Shown: one piece after another, positions 15,634-24,171 of the stretch
How the letters are laid out: the number at the start of each line of letters is the position of its first letter
Numbering within the stretch: position 1 is the first letter of the stretch
Assembly: GCF_017916365.1 (NCBI RefSeq)
Contig: NZ_JAFMSU010000003.1
Span: forward strand, 310,001-374,000
Source: Rufibacter roseolus
GTDB lineage: Bacteria; Bacteroidota; Bacteroidia; Cytophagales; Hymenobacteraceae
Direction: 5' to 3'
Length of the DNA stretch: 64,000 bases
The notes under the pieces: generated by a model
What the model was told of the DNA's origin: nothing
What the model saw: only the letters and a program-made list of their open reading frames with translations
Databases searched by the model: none
Translations under genes and position numbers: made by a program

Positions 15634-18138
15634 ATGGCCAACGTAAAACAGCTTCTTCTCCAAACCATTATTGGCTTGCTGGCTATGCTGGCAGTCCTTG
15701 GCCCCTCTCCTATGAAGGCGGCACCTGCAAGGGCGTCCATTTGGCAAACCAATGGGGTTCCGGTTTCAGGGACGGTGGTGAGTGCCGTAACCAAGGCGCC
15801 CGTGGATTTTGCCACGGTAGCGCTGCAGGAAAAAAGCGGTACACTCATCACCGGGGTACCCTGCGACCAGAACGGCAAATTCACCTTCCCCAAAGTGGCC
15901 CCTGGCGACTATAACCTGGTTATCAGTTTCATCGGGTACAGAACCAAAATACATCCTATTCAGGTCTCGGGCGGAACGGCGCCCATTCAATTAGGGCAAA
16001 TTTTACTGGATACTGACAGCAAGGCCCTGGAGGAAGTGGTGGTGACCGGCGAGAAAAACCTCATCCAGGAAACCGATGACGGCATGGTGTACAACGCCGA
16101 GAACGACATCACCAACATCGGGGGCACCGCCGCCGACGTACTTAAAAAGGTGCCTTCGCTGTCTATGGACATGGATGGCAACGTGGAGATGCGGGGCAGT
16201 AACAAAATCAAGATCCTGATCAACGGCAAACCCTCTACCATGCTCGCCGATAACCTGGCCGAGGCCCTGCAGCAGATTCCGGCGGATATGATCAAAAGCG
16301 TGGAGGTGATTACCAGCCCCTCGGCGAAGTATGACGCGGAGGGCACCGCCGGAGTGGTAAACATCATCACCAAGCAAAGCTCTATTGAAGGCATGACCGG
16401 CCAGGTGACTGCCACCGCCGGAAACCGCAGCAACAACCTGAACACCAACCTGAACGTGCGCAAAAAGAAACTGGGCCTGCGGGCCAGCGTGGGCGGCAAC
16501 TTCAATGACCGACTGGGTGATTCTGAGTCTGATCAGGTGTATTTCCGGGAGGAGAACCTCATCCAGACGCCTACCAAGCTTATCCAGCAGAGCAGCGCCT
16601 TTGAGAACAACGGCCGCTCGTTCTTCTCGCAACTGGGCGCCGACTATGACTTTAACGAGCACAACAACCTTAGTGCCAGCATCAGGGTGAACCGCTCCCG
16701 GAACCTGAGTGACCGCACGCTCTCCACCGCGCAGTTCACCCCATCGGGTGAAGAGCAGACAGAGAATTACCGGTTCCGGGACATTGACAACCTTAACCGC
16801 AACAACGGCGTGGAGACCAACCTGCACTACAAAAAGCGGTTCAAGCGGAAAGACCAGGAACTGGATGTAATGGCCATCTTCAACAGCAACGCCAGCTACA
16901 GCGACTACAGCCTGACGGAAGAAAACCGCACCGCCCAAATTACTCGCCTGGAGCAGAGCGATAACCACAGCACCGGCCAGGAGTTCACATTCCAGGCCGA
17001 TTACGCGCATCCGTTTGAGAAACTGGGGCGGCTGGAAGGCGGCATAAGGGCGGTACTCCGCAACTCGGGCAGTGACTATAATTTCCTTTTCTCCCGCGCG
17101 GCTGATGCACCTTTGACCGAGGACCCGGCACGTTCCAACCTGTTCAGCTACGATCAGGATGTATACTCGTCTTACCTCTCCTATACCTTAAGATGGAAGA
17201 ACCTGTACACCCTGCGCGTGGGCGGCCGCTATGAATACACTTCGGTGACGGGAGAGTTCGCCACGAACAACATAGAAACCAACCTGGACCGGCCTTTCCA
17301 CAACTTCATGCCCAACCTGATGCTGATGCGGCGCTTCAGCAAAGACCAGCGCCTGCGCCTGAGCTACGCCACCCGCATCCAGCGGCCGGGCATGAACCAG
17401 TTGAACCCTTACCGCAACGAAAGCAACCAACTCAACATCCGGTACGGCAATCCCAACCTGGAAGCCGAGATCACCCATAACACCGAGCTGAACTACAGCT
17501 GGCTCCTGAAAACCACCAGCTTCAATGCCTCCATGTACTGGCGGCAGACAAACAATGACATCAACCAGTACCAGTTTCCCATTCGGGAAAACAACGACAC
17601 CCTGAACACCACCTTCGCCAACCTGGGCAAGAACGCCACCTATGGTACCAGCCTTAACGCCACTACCCGTTTCAAAGAAAAGGGCCAGATTGGCGTGAAC
17701 CTGAACCTGTTCTACAATGACCTCACCAGCTTTGTGGGCCGCAACCTGATCCAACGCTCGGGCTTTATGTACAACCTGGGCGGCAACGCCTCTTACCGCT
17801 TCGTGAACGACTTGAGTGTGCAAACGGCCGGTTCCTTCAACTCGCCCCGGCTTTCCCTGCAGAGCCGCAGCACCTACAATTACTCCTACAGCCTGGGCCT
17901 GCGTAAAGAGTTCTGGAAGCGGAAAGGTGGCGTGAGCCTTAACGTAGAGAACTTCCTGTTCAGCAACAACTCCATCCGGACTACGGTCACCAACACCAAC
18001 TCCAGCAATTTCAACCTCAATAACAACTACAACCGCGTAGTGCGGGTGAGTTTTAACTACCGTTTCGGGAAAATGGAGTTTAAACGGGATAAGGCTTTGG
18101 AGAAGTTTACCGGAGGGGAAGGAAAGAAGAAAGGATAA
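15634..18138 (+). CDS. TonB-dependent receptor, outer-membrane beta-barrel family (OMP_b-brl_3 type)
   Basis: 834 residues. Signal peptide about 1-30, then a carboxypeptidase-regulatory-like domain (about 45-125; VSGTVVSAVTKAPVDFATV ... IGYRTKIHPIQVSGG), a plug domain (about 140-240; LEEVVVTGE, LINGKPS, IKSVEVITSPSAKYDAEGTAGVVNIITK) and a large barrel ending in RVSFNYRFGKMEF plus a charged tail. These receptors import metals, peptides or glycans with TonB energy, or act as outer-membrane proteins of unknown ligand. No SusD-like partner is next to it. The ATG at 15634 starts a sensible signal sequence. Confidence 0.92.
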   Translation: MANVKQLLLQTIIGLLAMLAVLGPSPMKAAPARASIWQTNGVPVSGTVVSAVTKAPVDFATVALQEKSGTLITGVPCDQNGKFTFPKVAPGDYNLVISFIGYRTKIHPIQVSGGTAPIQLGQILLDTDSKALEEVVVTGEKNLIQETDDGMVYNAENDITNIGGTAADVLKKVPSLSMDMDGNVEMRGSNKIKILINGKPSTMLADNLAEALQQIPADMIKSVEVITSPSAKYDAEGTAGVVNIITKQSSIEGMTGQVTATAGNRSNNLNTNLNVRKKKLGLRASVGGNFNDRLGDSESDQVYFREENLIQTPTKLIQQSSAFENNGRSFFSQLGADYDFNEHNNLSASIRVNRSRNLSDRTLSTAQFTPSGEEQTENYRFRDIDNLNRNNGVETNLHYKKRFKRKDQELDVMAIFNSNASYSDYSLTEENRTAQITRLEQSDNHSTGQEFTFQADYAHPFEKLGRLEGGIRAVLRNSGSDYNFLFSRAADAPLTEDPARSNLFSYDQDVYSSYLSYTLRWKNLYTLRVGGRYEYTSVTGEFATNNIETNLDRPFHNFMPNLMLMRRFSKDQRLRLSYATRIQRPGMNQLNPYRNESNQLNIRYGNPNLEAEITHNTELNYSWLLKTTSFNASMYWRQTNNDINQYQFPIRENNDTLNTTFANLGKNATYGTSLNATTRFKEKGQIGVNLNLFYNDLTSFVGRNLIQRSGFMYNLGGNASYRFVNDLSVQTAGSFNSPRLSLQSRSTYNYSYSLGLRKEFWKRKGGVSLNVENFLFSNNSIRTTVTNTNSSNFNLNNNYNRVVRVSFNYRFGKMEFKRDKALEKFTGGEGKKKG

Positions 18139-18169
18139 TTCAGGATTTTTCTTCTCTCATGTTGCTGGT

Positions 18170-18235
18170 TCAAGTCTGTGACTTGGACCTACTATGGCCT
18201 GCAGTTTGCAACTGCAGTGAGGCGCTAGCCTTAAA
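18170..18235. repeat. TTCAAGT-type dispersed repeat, copy 1 of 3
   Basis: Contains GGTTCAAG..CTTGGACCTACTATGG and CTGCAGTTTGCAACTGCAGTGAGGC. Close relatives form an inverted pair at 56310-56380 and 56513-56583. Each copy holds two small hairpins. Confidence 0.75.
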
Positions 18236-18890
18236 CTCGGATTTCGCTTGCGTTGTGCGGAGAGTTAGCGACGGCGCTCTCCGCACTTCCCGGACAGCCA
18301 ATCTCCTGATTGGCGAATTGGCAGAGGTTCCAGTTGGCAGTATATCCCCGCTATAGGTGTTCTCACCAACGACATCAACTACCATAAAATTCACTAACCG
18401 CAGCTACCTCTCAATTTCTCCCTTACCAAGCCTCTTGGCTGGAGTCGCTCCCTGCCCGCGTTTGTCACTTTTCTCCTTGATGAGAAAAGTAACCAAAAGA
18501 ATCAAGAAGAAAAGAAACTCGCTGACGCTCAAACAGTCTTTTCTTCATTCTCTGTGACACCTCGCCAATGTCCTCTGTTGCATAGCTTACTTACGCTACT
18601 GCCAATTGCAGAGCCACTAATTGCGCTCGGCGGAGGTTGGGTTACGCAAGCGCCCAACCTCCGCCTCTCTGCATGTGCCTGCCTTGCCTTAGAGCCGCTG
18701 CAATGCCTGCAGCGTCCTTCGGACGGGTGGAACGCTAGCGTGGTTGTCTTATAATAATTGATTGCAGAATATAGAGACCAGGCACCGCCTTGTCTCCAGC
18801 GGGTTATCCGCACTAACCGGCGACTACCTGCAAGGACACTCACAAGAGGTGCCCCTACATGATCTAGTTTTTCTCCCACCAATCTTATTC
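18236..18890. repeat. repeat-rich non-coding block with strong hairpins
   Basis: Hairpins: GTGCGGAGAG/CTCTCCGCAC (18255-18286) and GGCGGAGGTTGGG/CCCAACCTCCGCC (18629-18665). The stretch at 18460-18545 (TGATGAGAAAAGTAACCAAAAG...) is a word I know as a widespread repeat in Bacteroidota genomes, often mis-annotated as a small Lys-rich protein. I treat the open frames here as spurious. Confidence 0.6.
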
Positions 18891-19163
18891 GCTATTATTT
18901 GTGTTGTCACCAAGAAATAGAATTACGGTTTAGTTAATCACCCTCGTTTAGTTAATCACCCTCTTTAATTAGGCGTGGACACCACATCCTTCATACTTTG
19001 GGTATGAAAAAGGCTTGCACCGCATCATTAAGACGCTACTATCTGGTTGTCTAAGGCAAATCCTCCATCGTTTTTAGGGACCAAATTAATTTAACCTTTG
19101 GGATACATGCTTCCTTTTCTGCTGCGTATATGTACTTTCGCGGACAGATAAATACGAGAGACT
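18891..19163. other. non-coding gap upstream of DUF1456 gene
   Basis: AT-rich, with a tandem GTTTAGTTAATCACCCTC word (about 18931-18963). It probably contains the promoter of the 19164 gene (TACTTTCG near 19131 is a poor -7 match). Confidence 0.5.
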
Positions 19164-19451
19164 ATGACCAACAATGATATCATGAAGAAACTGCGCGTGG
19201 CGCTTCAGCTCCGGGATGATGACATTATCGATATCCTGGGTCTGGTTGATTTCAAGGTGACCAAGAGCGAATTAGGCGCCATTTTCCGGAAAGAGGACCA
19301 TCCTAACTACAAGCCTTGCGGCGACCAGCTACTGCGCAACTTCCTCAATGGTTTGGTGATTCACATGCGCGGCACTCCCGAGGAAAAGAAACCAACGGCT
19401 ACTCCGGCGCCTGCCCGCAAACCTATGTCTTACCCGCCCCGGAAAAAATAA
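19164..19451 (+). CDS. DUF1456 family protein (YehS-like, single repeat)
   Basis: 95 residues. MTNNDIMKKLRVALQLRDDDII and LGAIFRKEDHPNYKPCGDQLLRNFLNGL match the DUF1456 repeat. Escherichia coli YehS has two such repeats, while this protein has one followed by a Pro/Ala/Lys-rich tail (about 70-95). It is cytoplasmic and the function is unknown; the repeat is helical and may bind nucleic acid. It is transcribed alone. Confidence 0.85.
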   Translation: MTNNDIMKKLRVALQLRDDDIIDILGLVDFKVTKSELGAIFRKEDHPNYKPCGDQLLRNFLNGLVIHMRGTPEEKKPTATPAPARKPMSYPPRKK

Positions 19452-19470
19452 GCACCGCATTCTTACTTGT

Positions 19471-19508
19471 CGTTTAGGGCCTTTTTTAGTAAAGCAGGGC
19501 TTAAACGG
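19471..19508. repeat. intergenic palindrome family copy
   Basis: CGTTTAGGGCCTTTTTT, centre AGT, then AAAGCAGGGCTTAAACG. Good framework and partly paired arms; 20 bases past the DUF1456 stop. Confidence 0.75.
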
Positions 19509-19601
19509 TTTTTTATTTTTTTACCGCTTGTTTGGGTTAAGACACAAACGGCTGCACCTATGGACCGGGTATTTTCCTATCTTAAGGTAAAACTTAGCAC
19601 T

Positions 19602-19982
19602 ATGGAAAAAGTATCTGTGCCCGAAGGCTATCAAACCGTGATGCCGTACCTCATTGTACCCAATGCCGCCCAGTTCATGGATTTTCTGCAAAAGGTTTTC
19701 CAGGCTGAGGAAAAATTCAGAACTGCGCGCGAAAACGGTAGCATCATGCATGCAGAAATGATCATTGGAGACAGCACCCTCATGCTAGCCGAAGCCACCA
19801 AGGAATGGTCGGCGCAGCCCGCAGGCCTCTACATCCACGTCGCGAACGCCGACGATACTTACCGCACTGCCTTAGCCCAGGGAGCCACCTCCCTGATGGA
19901 ACCCGCTGACCAACCCTATGGTCGCAGTGGAGGCGTCAAAGACCCCTTCGAAAATACCTGGTGGGTGACCTCGGCTTTGTAA
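19602..19982 (+). CDS. VOC family protein (PhnB/glyoxalase-like)
   Basis: 126 residues from the ATG at 19602 (MEKVSVPEGYQTVMPYLIV). An upstream frame to 19467 would run through the palindromic element, so the shorter start is preferred. The betaalphabetabetabeta fold of the vicinal-oxygen-chelate family is visible: MPYLIVPNAAQFMDFLQKVF, HAEMIIGDSTLMLAEA, YIHVANADDTYRTALAQGA, YGRSGGVKDPFENTWWV. Metal-binding positions resemble PhnB-like proteins. Substrate unknown; cytoplasmic. Confidence 0.88.
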   Translation: MEKVSVPEGYQTVMPYLIVPNAAQFMDFLQKVFQAEEKFRTARENGSIMHAEMIIGDSTLMLAEATKEWSAQPAGLYIHVANADDTYRTALAQGATSLMEPADQPYGRSGGVKDPFENTWWVTSAL

Positions 19983-20261
19983 AAAGCAGTAGTCTACCTT
20001 TCCAACTAAAAATCACAGGGTAAACTTGTGGACTCCTGTTTACAAACTATTTCCTGTGAACAAGCCTAAATCCGTTTGCCTAAAAGGTATTTTTGGACTA
20101 CTGCAATCCGCGAATCTTAAATACAACGGGTACACTTTAGATAATAGTTGCCACTGGAAAGAAATACACATTGGGTCCAATAACGGCCTGATTGATGTAT
20201 AAAATGGTAGAAAATGTATAAAGCATGAAAGTATCTCCCATACAATAGAAGGTAGATTCAT
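19983..20261. other. non-coding gap between convergent genes
   Basis: AT-rich. It has no recognisable gene or palindrome copy; only the terminator of the minus-strand nuclease gene lies at its far end. Confidence 0.5.
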
Positions 20262-20301
20262 AAAAAAAGTCAGCCCAATTAGTTTTAGTTGGGCTGACTT
20301 T
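20262..20301 (-). terminator. Rho-independent terminator of the HsdR-N-like gene
   Basis: 13-bp stem AAAGTCAGCCCAA / TTGGGCTGACTTT (20266-20278, 20289-20301), followed on the minus strand by seven T. It is 20 bases past the stop codon. Confidence 0.88.
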
Positions 20302-20320
20302 AAGGAATTAGAGTCAAACT

Positions 20321-21418
20321 TTAGTTAGCGGAAACAGTTTTCAAATCATAGCTTAATGCTGTGTTAATTAATTGGTCGGCATGAGCATAAATATCATCAA
20401 GGCCTTGCAATTCATGTCTGGACTCTTTTTTAGATTCATCAAAAAGCACAATCGTTTTTTTAGCACCTTCTAAATTCAAACGGCAAATAGGACGGCGGTT
20501 ATTATCATCTAACAATATGCCAAAATAGCTTTGGGTATCTCTATGAAATACCCTGTTTGCATCTACTTTCCCTCTCAAAATAGACCGAACAATATAGAAA
20601 GCTTCCTTCTCCATTTCTGTGGTAATTACTTTGTTGATTGGCTCATTGTTCACCGGCTGAACGGTGGTTTCTTCTTCCACTCTGGCATGCACGAAGCCTC
20701 TATCCTCTTCAGATGCTAAAGCAGATTTCAGCCTGTCACTTATCATTTCTGTGACTAAACCATTAATGGACTTCTTAACCAAACCGGTAAATTGTTCTAA
20801 AACTTTCGCAGTAATTGCGCCTGATACAATTTGTTTAGTAAAGTGCTTAACGAAGGCATCAGAAGGGCTTGCCATCTCTTCAAGCATGATTCGTTTAATC
20901 TCCTTCGCATATTTGAGTTCAGTGGCTGAACTCAGGATGTTCTCTAGGCTGAAGTGAGACTTGTGGTACTTTTTGAGCTCAAACAAGGTATGCTCATTTA
21001 CTTCGGTAATATTGAATTCCCAAAAAGGTTTATCATCCATCTTATTAGCCTCAACCAAGTCTGTATAAAACCTGTAGGTAATCCCATTTGTGAGAACCCC
21101 AAAACGGGCTGCTGTGACATGGAAATACCGATGAAGCTGAGAGTTATGTACATCTAATTTTTCTTTCCAGTGCTTACATTCAATGATAATAGAAGGAGCG
21201 CCATCTTTGAAAATGCAATAATCAACCTTCTCCCCTTTCTTAATTCCCAAATCAGCAATGAACTCGGGCACTACTTCCATTGGGTTAAAAACGTCATACC
21301 CTAAAGCAGAAATAAAGGGCATCACAAAAGCCATTTTAGTAGCTTCTTCTGTCTGAATAGAATCCTGCATACGAGATACCTTCTCGCCCAGCGTTTTTAT
21401 TACATCTTGAAAATCCAT
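20321..21418 (-). CDS. solitary type I restriction HsdR-N-like nuclease-domain protein
   Basis: 365 residues. The N-terminal third matches the HSDR_N domain with an intact PD-(D/E)XK core: acidic residues at TEEATK (23-28), VDY with Asp66, and IIIECK with Glu80 and Lys82. The middle is helical (140-240). The C-terminal part contains ILRGKVDANRVFHRDTQSYFGILLDDNNRRPICRL, a domain often seen in stand-alone proteins of this kind. No HsdM, HsdS or helicase is nearby, so it is not a complete restriction system. It is noticeably more AT-rich than its neighbours, suggesting horizontal acquisition. A DNA-degrading or anti-phage role is inferred. Confidence 0.85.
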   Translation of the reverse strand: MDFQDVIKTLGEKVSRMQDSIQTEEATKMAFVMPFISALGYDVFNPMEVVPEFIADLGIKKGEKVDYCIFKDGAPSIIIECKHWKEKLDVHNSQLHRYFHVTAARFGVLTNGITYRFYTDLVEANKMDDKPFWEFNITEVNEHTLFELKKYHKSHFSLENILSSATELKYAKEIKRIMLEEMASPSDAFVKHFTKQIVSGAITAKVLEQFTGLVKKSINGLVTEMISDRLKSALASEEDRGFVHARVEEETTVQPVNNEPINKVITTEMEKEAFYIVRSILRGKVDANRVFHRDTQSYFGILLDDNNRRPICRLNLEGAKKTIVLFDESKKESRHELQGLDDIYAHADQLINTALSYDLKTVSAN

Positions 21419-21599
21419 AATTGTATAAAATTTTAGTATTAAATAGGTTTAATATTACAAAAGGTAGATAATTTCTTTCACAATGTAAAACCTACATTAA
21501 AAAACATAACAATTAGCAAATGCCATATAATTTTTATCAGGCAACAAACTAAAAGGAAATGCACGAGCGTACGCTAGGGTATTTCCTTTTTCCATCTTC

Positions 21600-21965
21600 T
21601 TTCAGGTCATTGACCTTTCCTTATTACCCGATTTATTTATACCTTCCTGTAGAAGAACAATTTACCACTGCCAGACAAATGACAACTGGTGCCCATGCAG
21701 CGGATATGGGCTGTATTTCAGGCCTGTTTTCCTCAAATCTGCCCGGAAACGCACTGCTTCTATGACGCTTCTGGCAAGTACTGTTTCTGCATTCTCATTC
21801 CCCACAACGGCGGCTATCACTTTCCCGCAGCTGTCGGTAATCTCTCAGGCTCACCCAGAACACCCCGGTGGGGAGTATTGCATCGGCCACAAGACAGGCG
21901 GGCTCTGCGCTGCTCCCGGATTACTGATTCTAAGTTTTCTCACCATCCTCAAAAACCAGAAACTT
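21600..21965 (+). repeat. duplicated leader, copy 1 (upstream of NTF2-like gene)
   Basis: Resembles 25640-26007 in the same order: a TTACCCGATTTATTTATA-like word, a palindrome copy about 250 bases before the ATG, an ACACCCCGG(C/T)GGGGAGTA hairpin word, then CTCTGCGC..CTCCCGGAT about 70 bases before the start. No gene is seen in 21419-21965. Confidence 0.7.
21712..21751. repeat. intergenic palindrome family copy, syntenic with 25751-25792
   Basis: GTATTTCAGGCCTGTTTT, centre CCTC, then AAATCTGCCCGGAAACG. It lies at the same offset from the downstream ATG as the copy in the duplicated leader. Confidence 0.65.
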
Positions 21966-22355
21966 ATGCAAACAGCTGAATCAACCATCACCGATGAGAT
22001 CAAAACCCAATGTCGTGAATTTGAAAACGCCTTTGCCAGAGGAGACGCCGCCGGCATAGCCTCCCTCTATACCCAAAATGGCGTGATACTACCTTCGGGC
22101 AGCGACATAGTACGGGGCAAAGAAGGCATCAGGCAGTTCTGGCAAGGCGCCATAGATGCGGGTATAAAAGCATGCCGTCTGGATACCTTTGATGTAGAAC
22201 AAGTGGACAATACCGCCATAGAGATGGGCTACTACACCTTACTGGGAGATGGCAGCCAAGCGCTTGACCGAGGCAAATACCTGGTGGTCTGGAAAAAAGA
22301 AGCGGGCGACTGGAAGCTCCAGAAAGACATATGGAACAGCAATCCGGCCTCTTAG
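21966..22355 (+). CDS. NTF2-like (SnoaL/DUF4440-type) protein, paralogue A
   Basis: 129 residues from ATG 21966; no signal peptide. Typical NTF2-like pattern: FENAFARGDAAGIASLYTQNGVILPSG, a central helix IRQFWQGAIDAG, then strands ending VWKKEAGDWKLQKDIWNS. The cone-shaped fold binds small ligands or acts as an isomerase or dimerisation module; no substrate can be named. It is about two-thirds identical to the gene at 26008, with related leader and terminator, so a segment duplication produced both. Confidence 0.88.
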   Translation: MQTAESTITDEIKTQCREFENAFARGDAAGIASLYTQNGVILPSGSDIVRGKEGIRQFWQGAIDAGIKACRLDTFDVEQVDNTAIEMGYYTLLGDGSQALDRGKYLVVWKKEAGDWKLQKDIWNSNPAS

Positions 22356-22386
22356 CACCGGCGCAAACTTCACCATAATACTTCAT

Positions 22387-22446
22387 GAAAGCCTTGAAAC
22401 AGCAAACCTTCCTGAAAACTCTGGAGGCTGCTGTTTTAAGGCTTTC
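22387..22446 (+). terminator. stem-loop terminator of paralogue A
   Basis: 18-base arms GAAAGCCTTGAAACAGCA (22387-22404) and its near-complement (22429-22446), 17 matches, followed by TTTCT. The equivalent at 26431-26480 follows paralogue B. Confidence 0.8.
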
Positions 22447-22469
22447 TTTCTAAAAAAAGGCCCAAAACC
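22433..22469. repeat. intergenic palindrome family copy
   Basis: GTTTTAAGGCTTTCTTT, centre CT, then AAAAAAAGGCCCAAAAC; overlaps the 3' arm of the terminator. Confidence 0.6.
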
Positions 22470-22588
22470 TAGAACGGCATTTCTGCCCAACTCTCGATGC
22501 TTCCCTGGTTCAGGCCCGGTTTACGGACTGACCCTGCCACTAATGAACATTCAACTTTAATTGCTTTCCTGTATCAGCAGAGTTATCC

Positions 22589-22626
22589 GTTTGAACGTTG
22601 CTTTTAGAAAATAAGGCTAAAACCGT
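22589..22626. repeat. intergenic palindrome family copy, weak
   Basis: CGTTTGAACGTTGCTTTT, AG, AAAATAAGGCTAAAACCG. Ends are conserved and inner blocks eroded. Confidence 0.45.
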
Positions 22627-22680
22627 TCTTATGGTCTTGCGCTTTCAAAGCCCGCCATAGTAATCAATTAACTGATCGTT

Positions 22681-22719
22681 GTGTTTCCGGCCTGTTTTCC
22701 GGTAATTGGGGCTCAAACG
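22681..22719. repeat. intergenic palindrome family copy
   Basis: GTGTTTCCGGCCTGTTTT, centre CCGGT, then AATTGGGGCTCAAACG. It ends 10 bases before the DUF5655 start codon, so it would sit in that gene's 5' untranslated region. Confidence 0.6.
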
Positions 22720-22729
22720 TCTTTCTTCT

Positions 22730-23161
22730 ATGTGGACCTGCCCCACCTGCACCCAGTCTTTACTGCGCGCCAACCAGACCCACTCCTGTCTGGACAAAAC
22801 CGAGGCCGATTTCCTGCGCGGTAAGTCTGCCGTGACCGTAGGGCTGTACCACCATTTTCTGGCACAGTACCGCACCATCGGGGATTTTAAGATTCACCCG
22901 GCCAAGACCATGATCTCGCTGGCCAAGAACACCCGCTTCTGTATGATTTACAAACTGGGTAGAAACTTTATAGACATTTACATTCCGCTTAACAAGGTTT
23001 ATGCTGATACGCTGTGCTTCCATAAAATTGGACATATAGGCGAAAAGCTAACCAATCACTGGTTAAGACTTTATCAGCCAGAAGACATCAATGAGGAAGT
23101 GTTACACTACATGCGCCTGGCGTATGAACAGGACGCGGAAAAGGGAGAAGAAAACCAATAA
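22730..23161 (+). CDS. DUF5655 family protein with N-terminal zinc-ribbon-like motif
   Basis: 143 residues from the ATG at 22730. MWTCPTCTQSLLRANQTHSC gives a C-x2-C ... H-x-C zinc-binding candidate, followed by the DUF5655 body (VGLYHHFLAQYRTIGDFKIHPAKTMISLAKNTRF, IPLNKVYADTLCFHKIGHIGEKLTNHW). Cytoplasmic and of unknown function; the domain recurs in bacterial proteins near DNA-related genes. It lies 20 bp upstream of a membrane-protein gene and is probably in one operon with it. Confidence 0.8.
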   Translation: MWTCPTCTQSLLRANQTHSCLDKTEADFLRGKSAVTVGLYHHFLAQYRTIGDFKIHPAKTMISLAKNTRFCMIYKLGRNFIDIYIPLNKVYADTLCFHKIGHIGEKLTNHWLRLYQPEDINEEVLHYMRLAYEQDAEKGEENQ

Positions 23162-23181
23162 CAAAATTCCATAAACAGACC

Positions 23182-23868
23182 ATGGCCACTCGCCCGCTTC
23201 TCCAATCTGGCACTGTCTTAGTTCTTACCGTTTGGGTGTTAGGCTTAACTATCCTAGGGGTCTATACCTTTGGCCTGGGCAGGCATCACACGTTTTTCCA
23301 AAACTCGCTTTGGTCTACCACGCTGCTGTCTATCGGGTTCTTTGCGTTTGTAACCACGGGCCTGTACCGGGGTGTGAAACTCAGAAATACCATGGGCAGT
23401 CTAGCTGATAAACTCCCCTTCCGGGCTAAAAAAGGCAAGGACCAAGGGAACAGCAGTTTTATAGAAGGAACAGACATCTTCACCTCCTTCCCTAGCAGCG
23501 GTGGTTCTAACGCTTCAAGCAGTATTCCTTCTGACGCTTCAAGCAGCTGTGGAGGTTTTGAATTGGGAGATCTGGGCGAGGCAGAAGGCTGCGGGGCAAT
23601 TCTGCTTGGCATATTAGCTTGGAGCGTGGCCGGCTTAGTGCTCGCTTTTGTGCTTTGGTTCTTTGGCGAAGTACTACTAGTGGCAGTGGGCATGTTCATG
23701 GCCATGTTGTACTGGATTTTCTACCGCGCCCTCCGATTGGTGTTTCGGCACAGCCCCCAGACCAGAGGCCATTTCTTTAAAAGCGTGCGGTACGGGTTAG
23801 TATATACCTTTTTGTACAACAGCTGGATATACGGCATCTTCCTGCTGCTGGCATATTTACAGAGTTAG
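23182..23868 (+). CDS. multi-pass membrane protein with a Ser/Gly-rich loop
   Basis: 228 residues. Two N-terminal membrane helices (about 9-32 and 41-62), a hydrophilic Ser/Gly loop (about 75-135, SSSIPSDASSSCGGFE), then two or three further helices (about 138-185 and 205-227). A Cys pair (SSCGG, EGCGA) lies around the loop. No family recognised. It is 20 bp after DUF5655 on the same strand. Confidence 0.75.
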   Translation: MATRPLLQSGTVLVLTVWVLGLTILGVYTFGLGRHHTFFQNSLWSTTLLSIGFFAFVTTGLYRGVKLRNTMGSLADKLPFRAKKGKDQGNSSFIEGTDIFTSFPSSGGSNASSSIPSDASSSCGGFELGDLGEAEGCGAILLGILAWSVAGLVLAFVLWFFGEVLLVAVGMFMAMLYWIFYRALRLVFRHSPQTRGHFFKSVRYGLVYTFLYNSWIYGIFLLLAYLQS

Positions 23869-23870
23869 AA

Positions 23871-23905
23871 CTTTAAACCTCTTTTCTCAAAAAAAGCCCC
23901 AAAAC
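23871..23905. repeat. intergenic palindrome family copy
   Basis: CTTTAAACCTCTTTTC, then TCAAAAAAAGCCCCAAAAC; begins 3 bases past the membrane-protein stop. Confidence 0.55.
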
Positions 23906-24075
23906 AAAATTTGCGATTCCGGCCAAAAGCTTTTTCCTTTACCGGAAATTCAGAATACAGAAATGACGCTTCACCAGCAATCTTTCTACCCTTACGCAGC
24001 CTATTCTACCTATTACCCAATAGTCGTAGCCTGGGATTGCTATTCTTGATTTGGAACAGATTTACCTAATCATAC

Positions 24076-24110
24076 AAAAGCCCAGGTTCACGGACCTGGG
24101 CTTTTTTGTT
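24076..24110 (+). terminator. Rho-independent terminator upstream of tyrS
   Basis: 12-bp perfect stem AAAAGCCCAGGT / ACCTGGGCTTTT (24076-24087, 24094-24105), 6-base loop, then TTGTTTTTT. It closes the preceding unit and insulates tyrS. It lacks T-box hallmarks. Confidence 0.9.
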
Positions 24111-24171
24111 TTTTACCCTGCCCGGTCCGGCCCTGTGCGCTACCAATTTTTCACTTAAAACTATAAAGCAC

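Noticed and set aside
15643-15893. Other-strand frames within large genes (e.g. long antisense frames in the 5077, 15634 and 36102 genes)
   Set aside because: They are shadow frames of high-GC coding sequence; the sense frames carry clear domains.
18159-18557. Two adjacent open frames (65 and 66 residues) after the TonB receptor
   Set aside because: They run through dispersed repeats and hairpins, lack start context, and the second overlaps a known Bacteroidota repeat word mis-annotated elsewhere as a Lys-rich protein.
19467-19601. Longer N-terminus for the VOC protein
   Set aside because: Would translate through a palindrome copy; the ATG at 19602 gives the usual family start.
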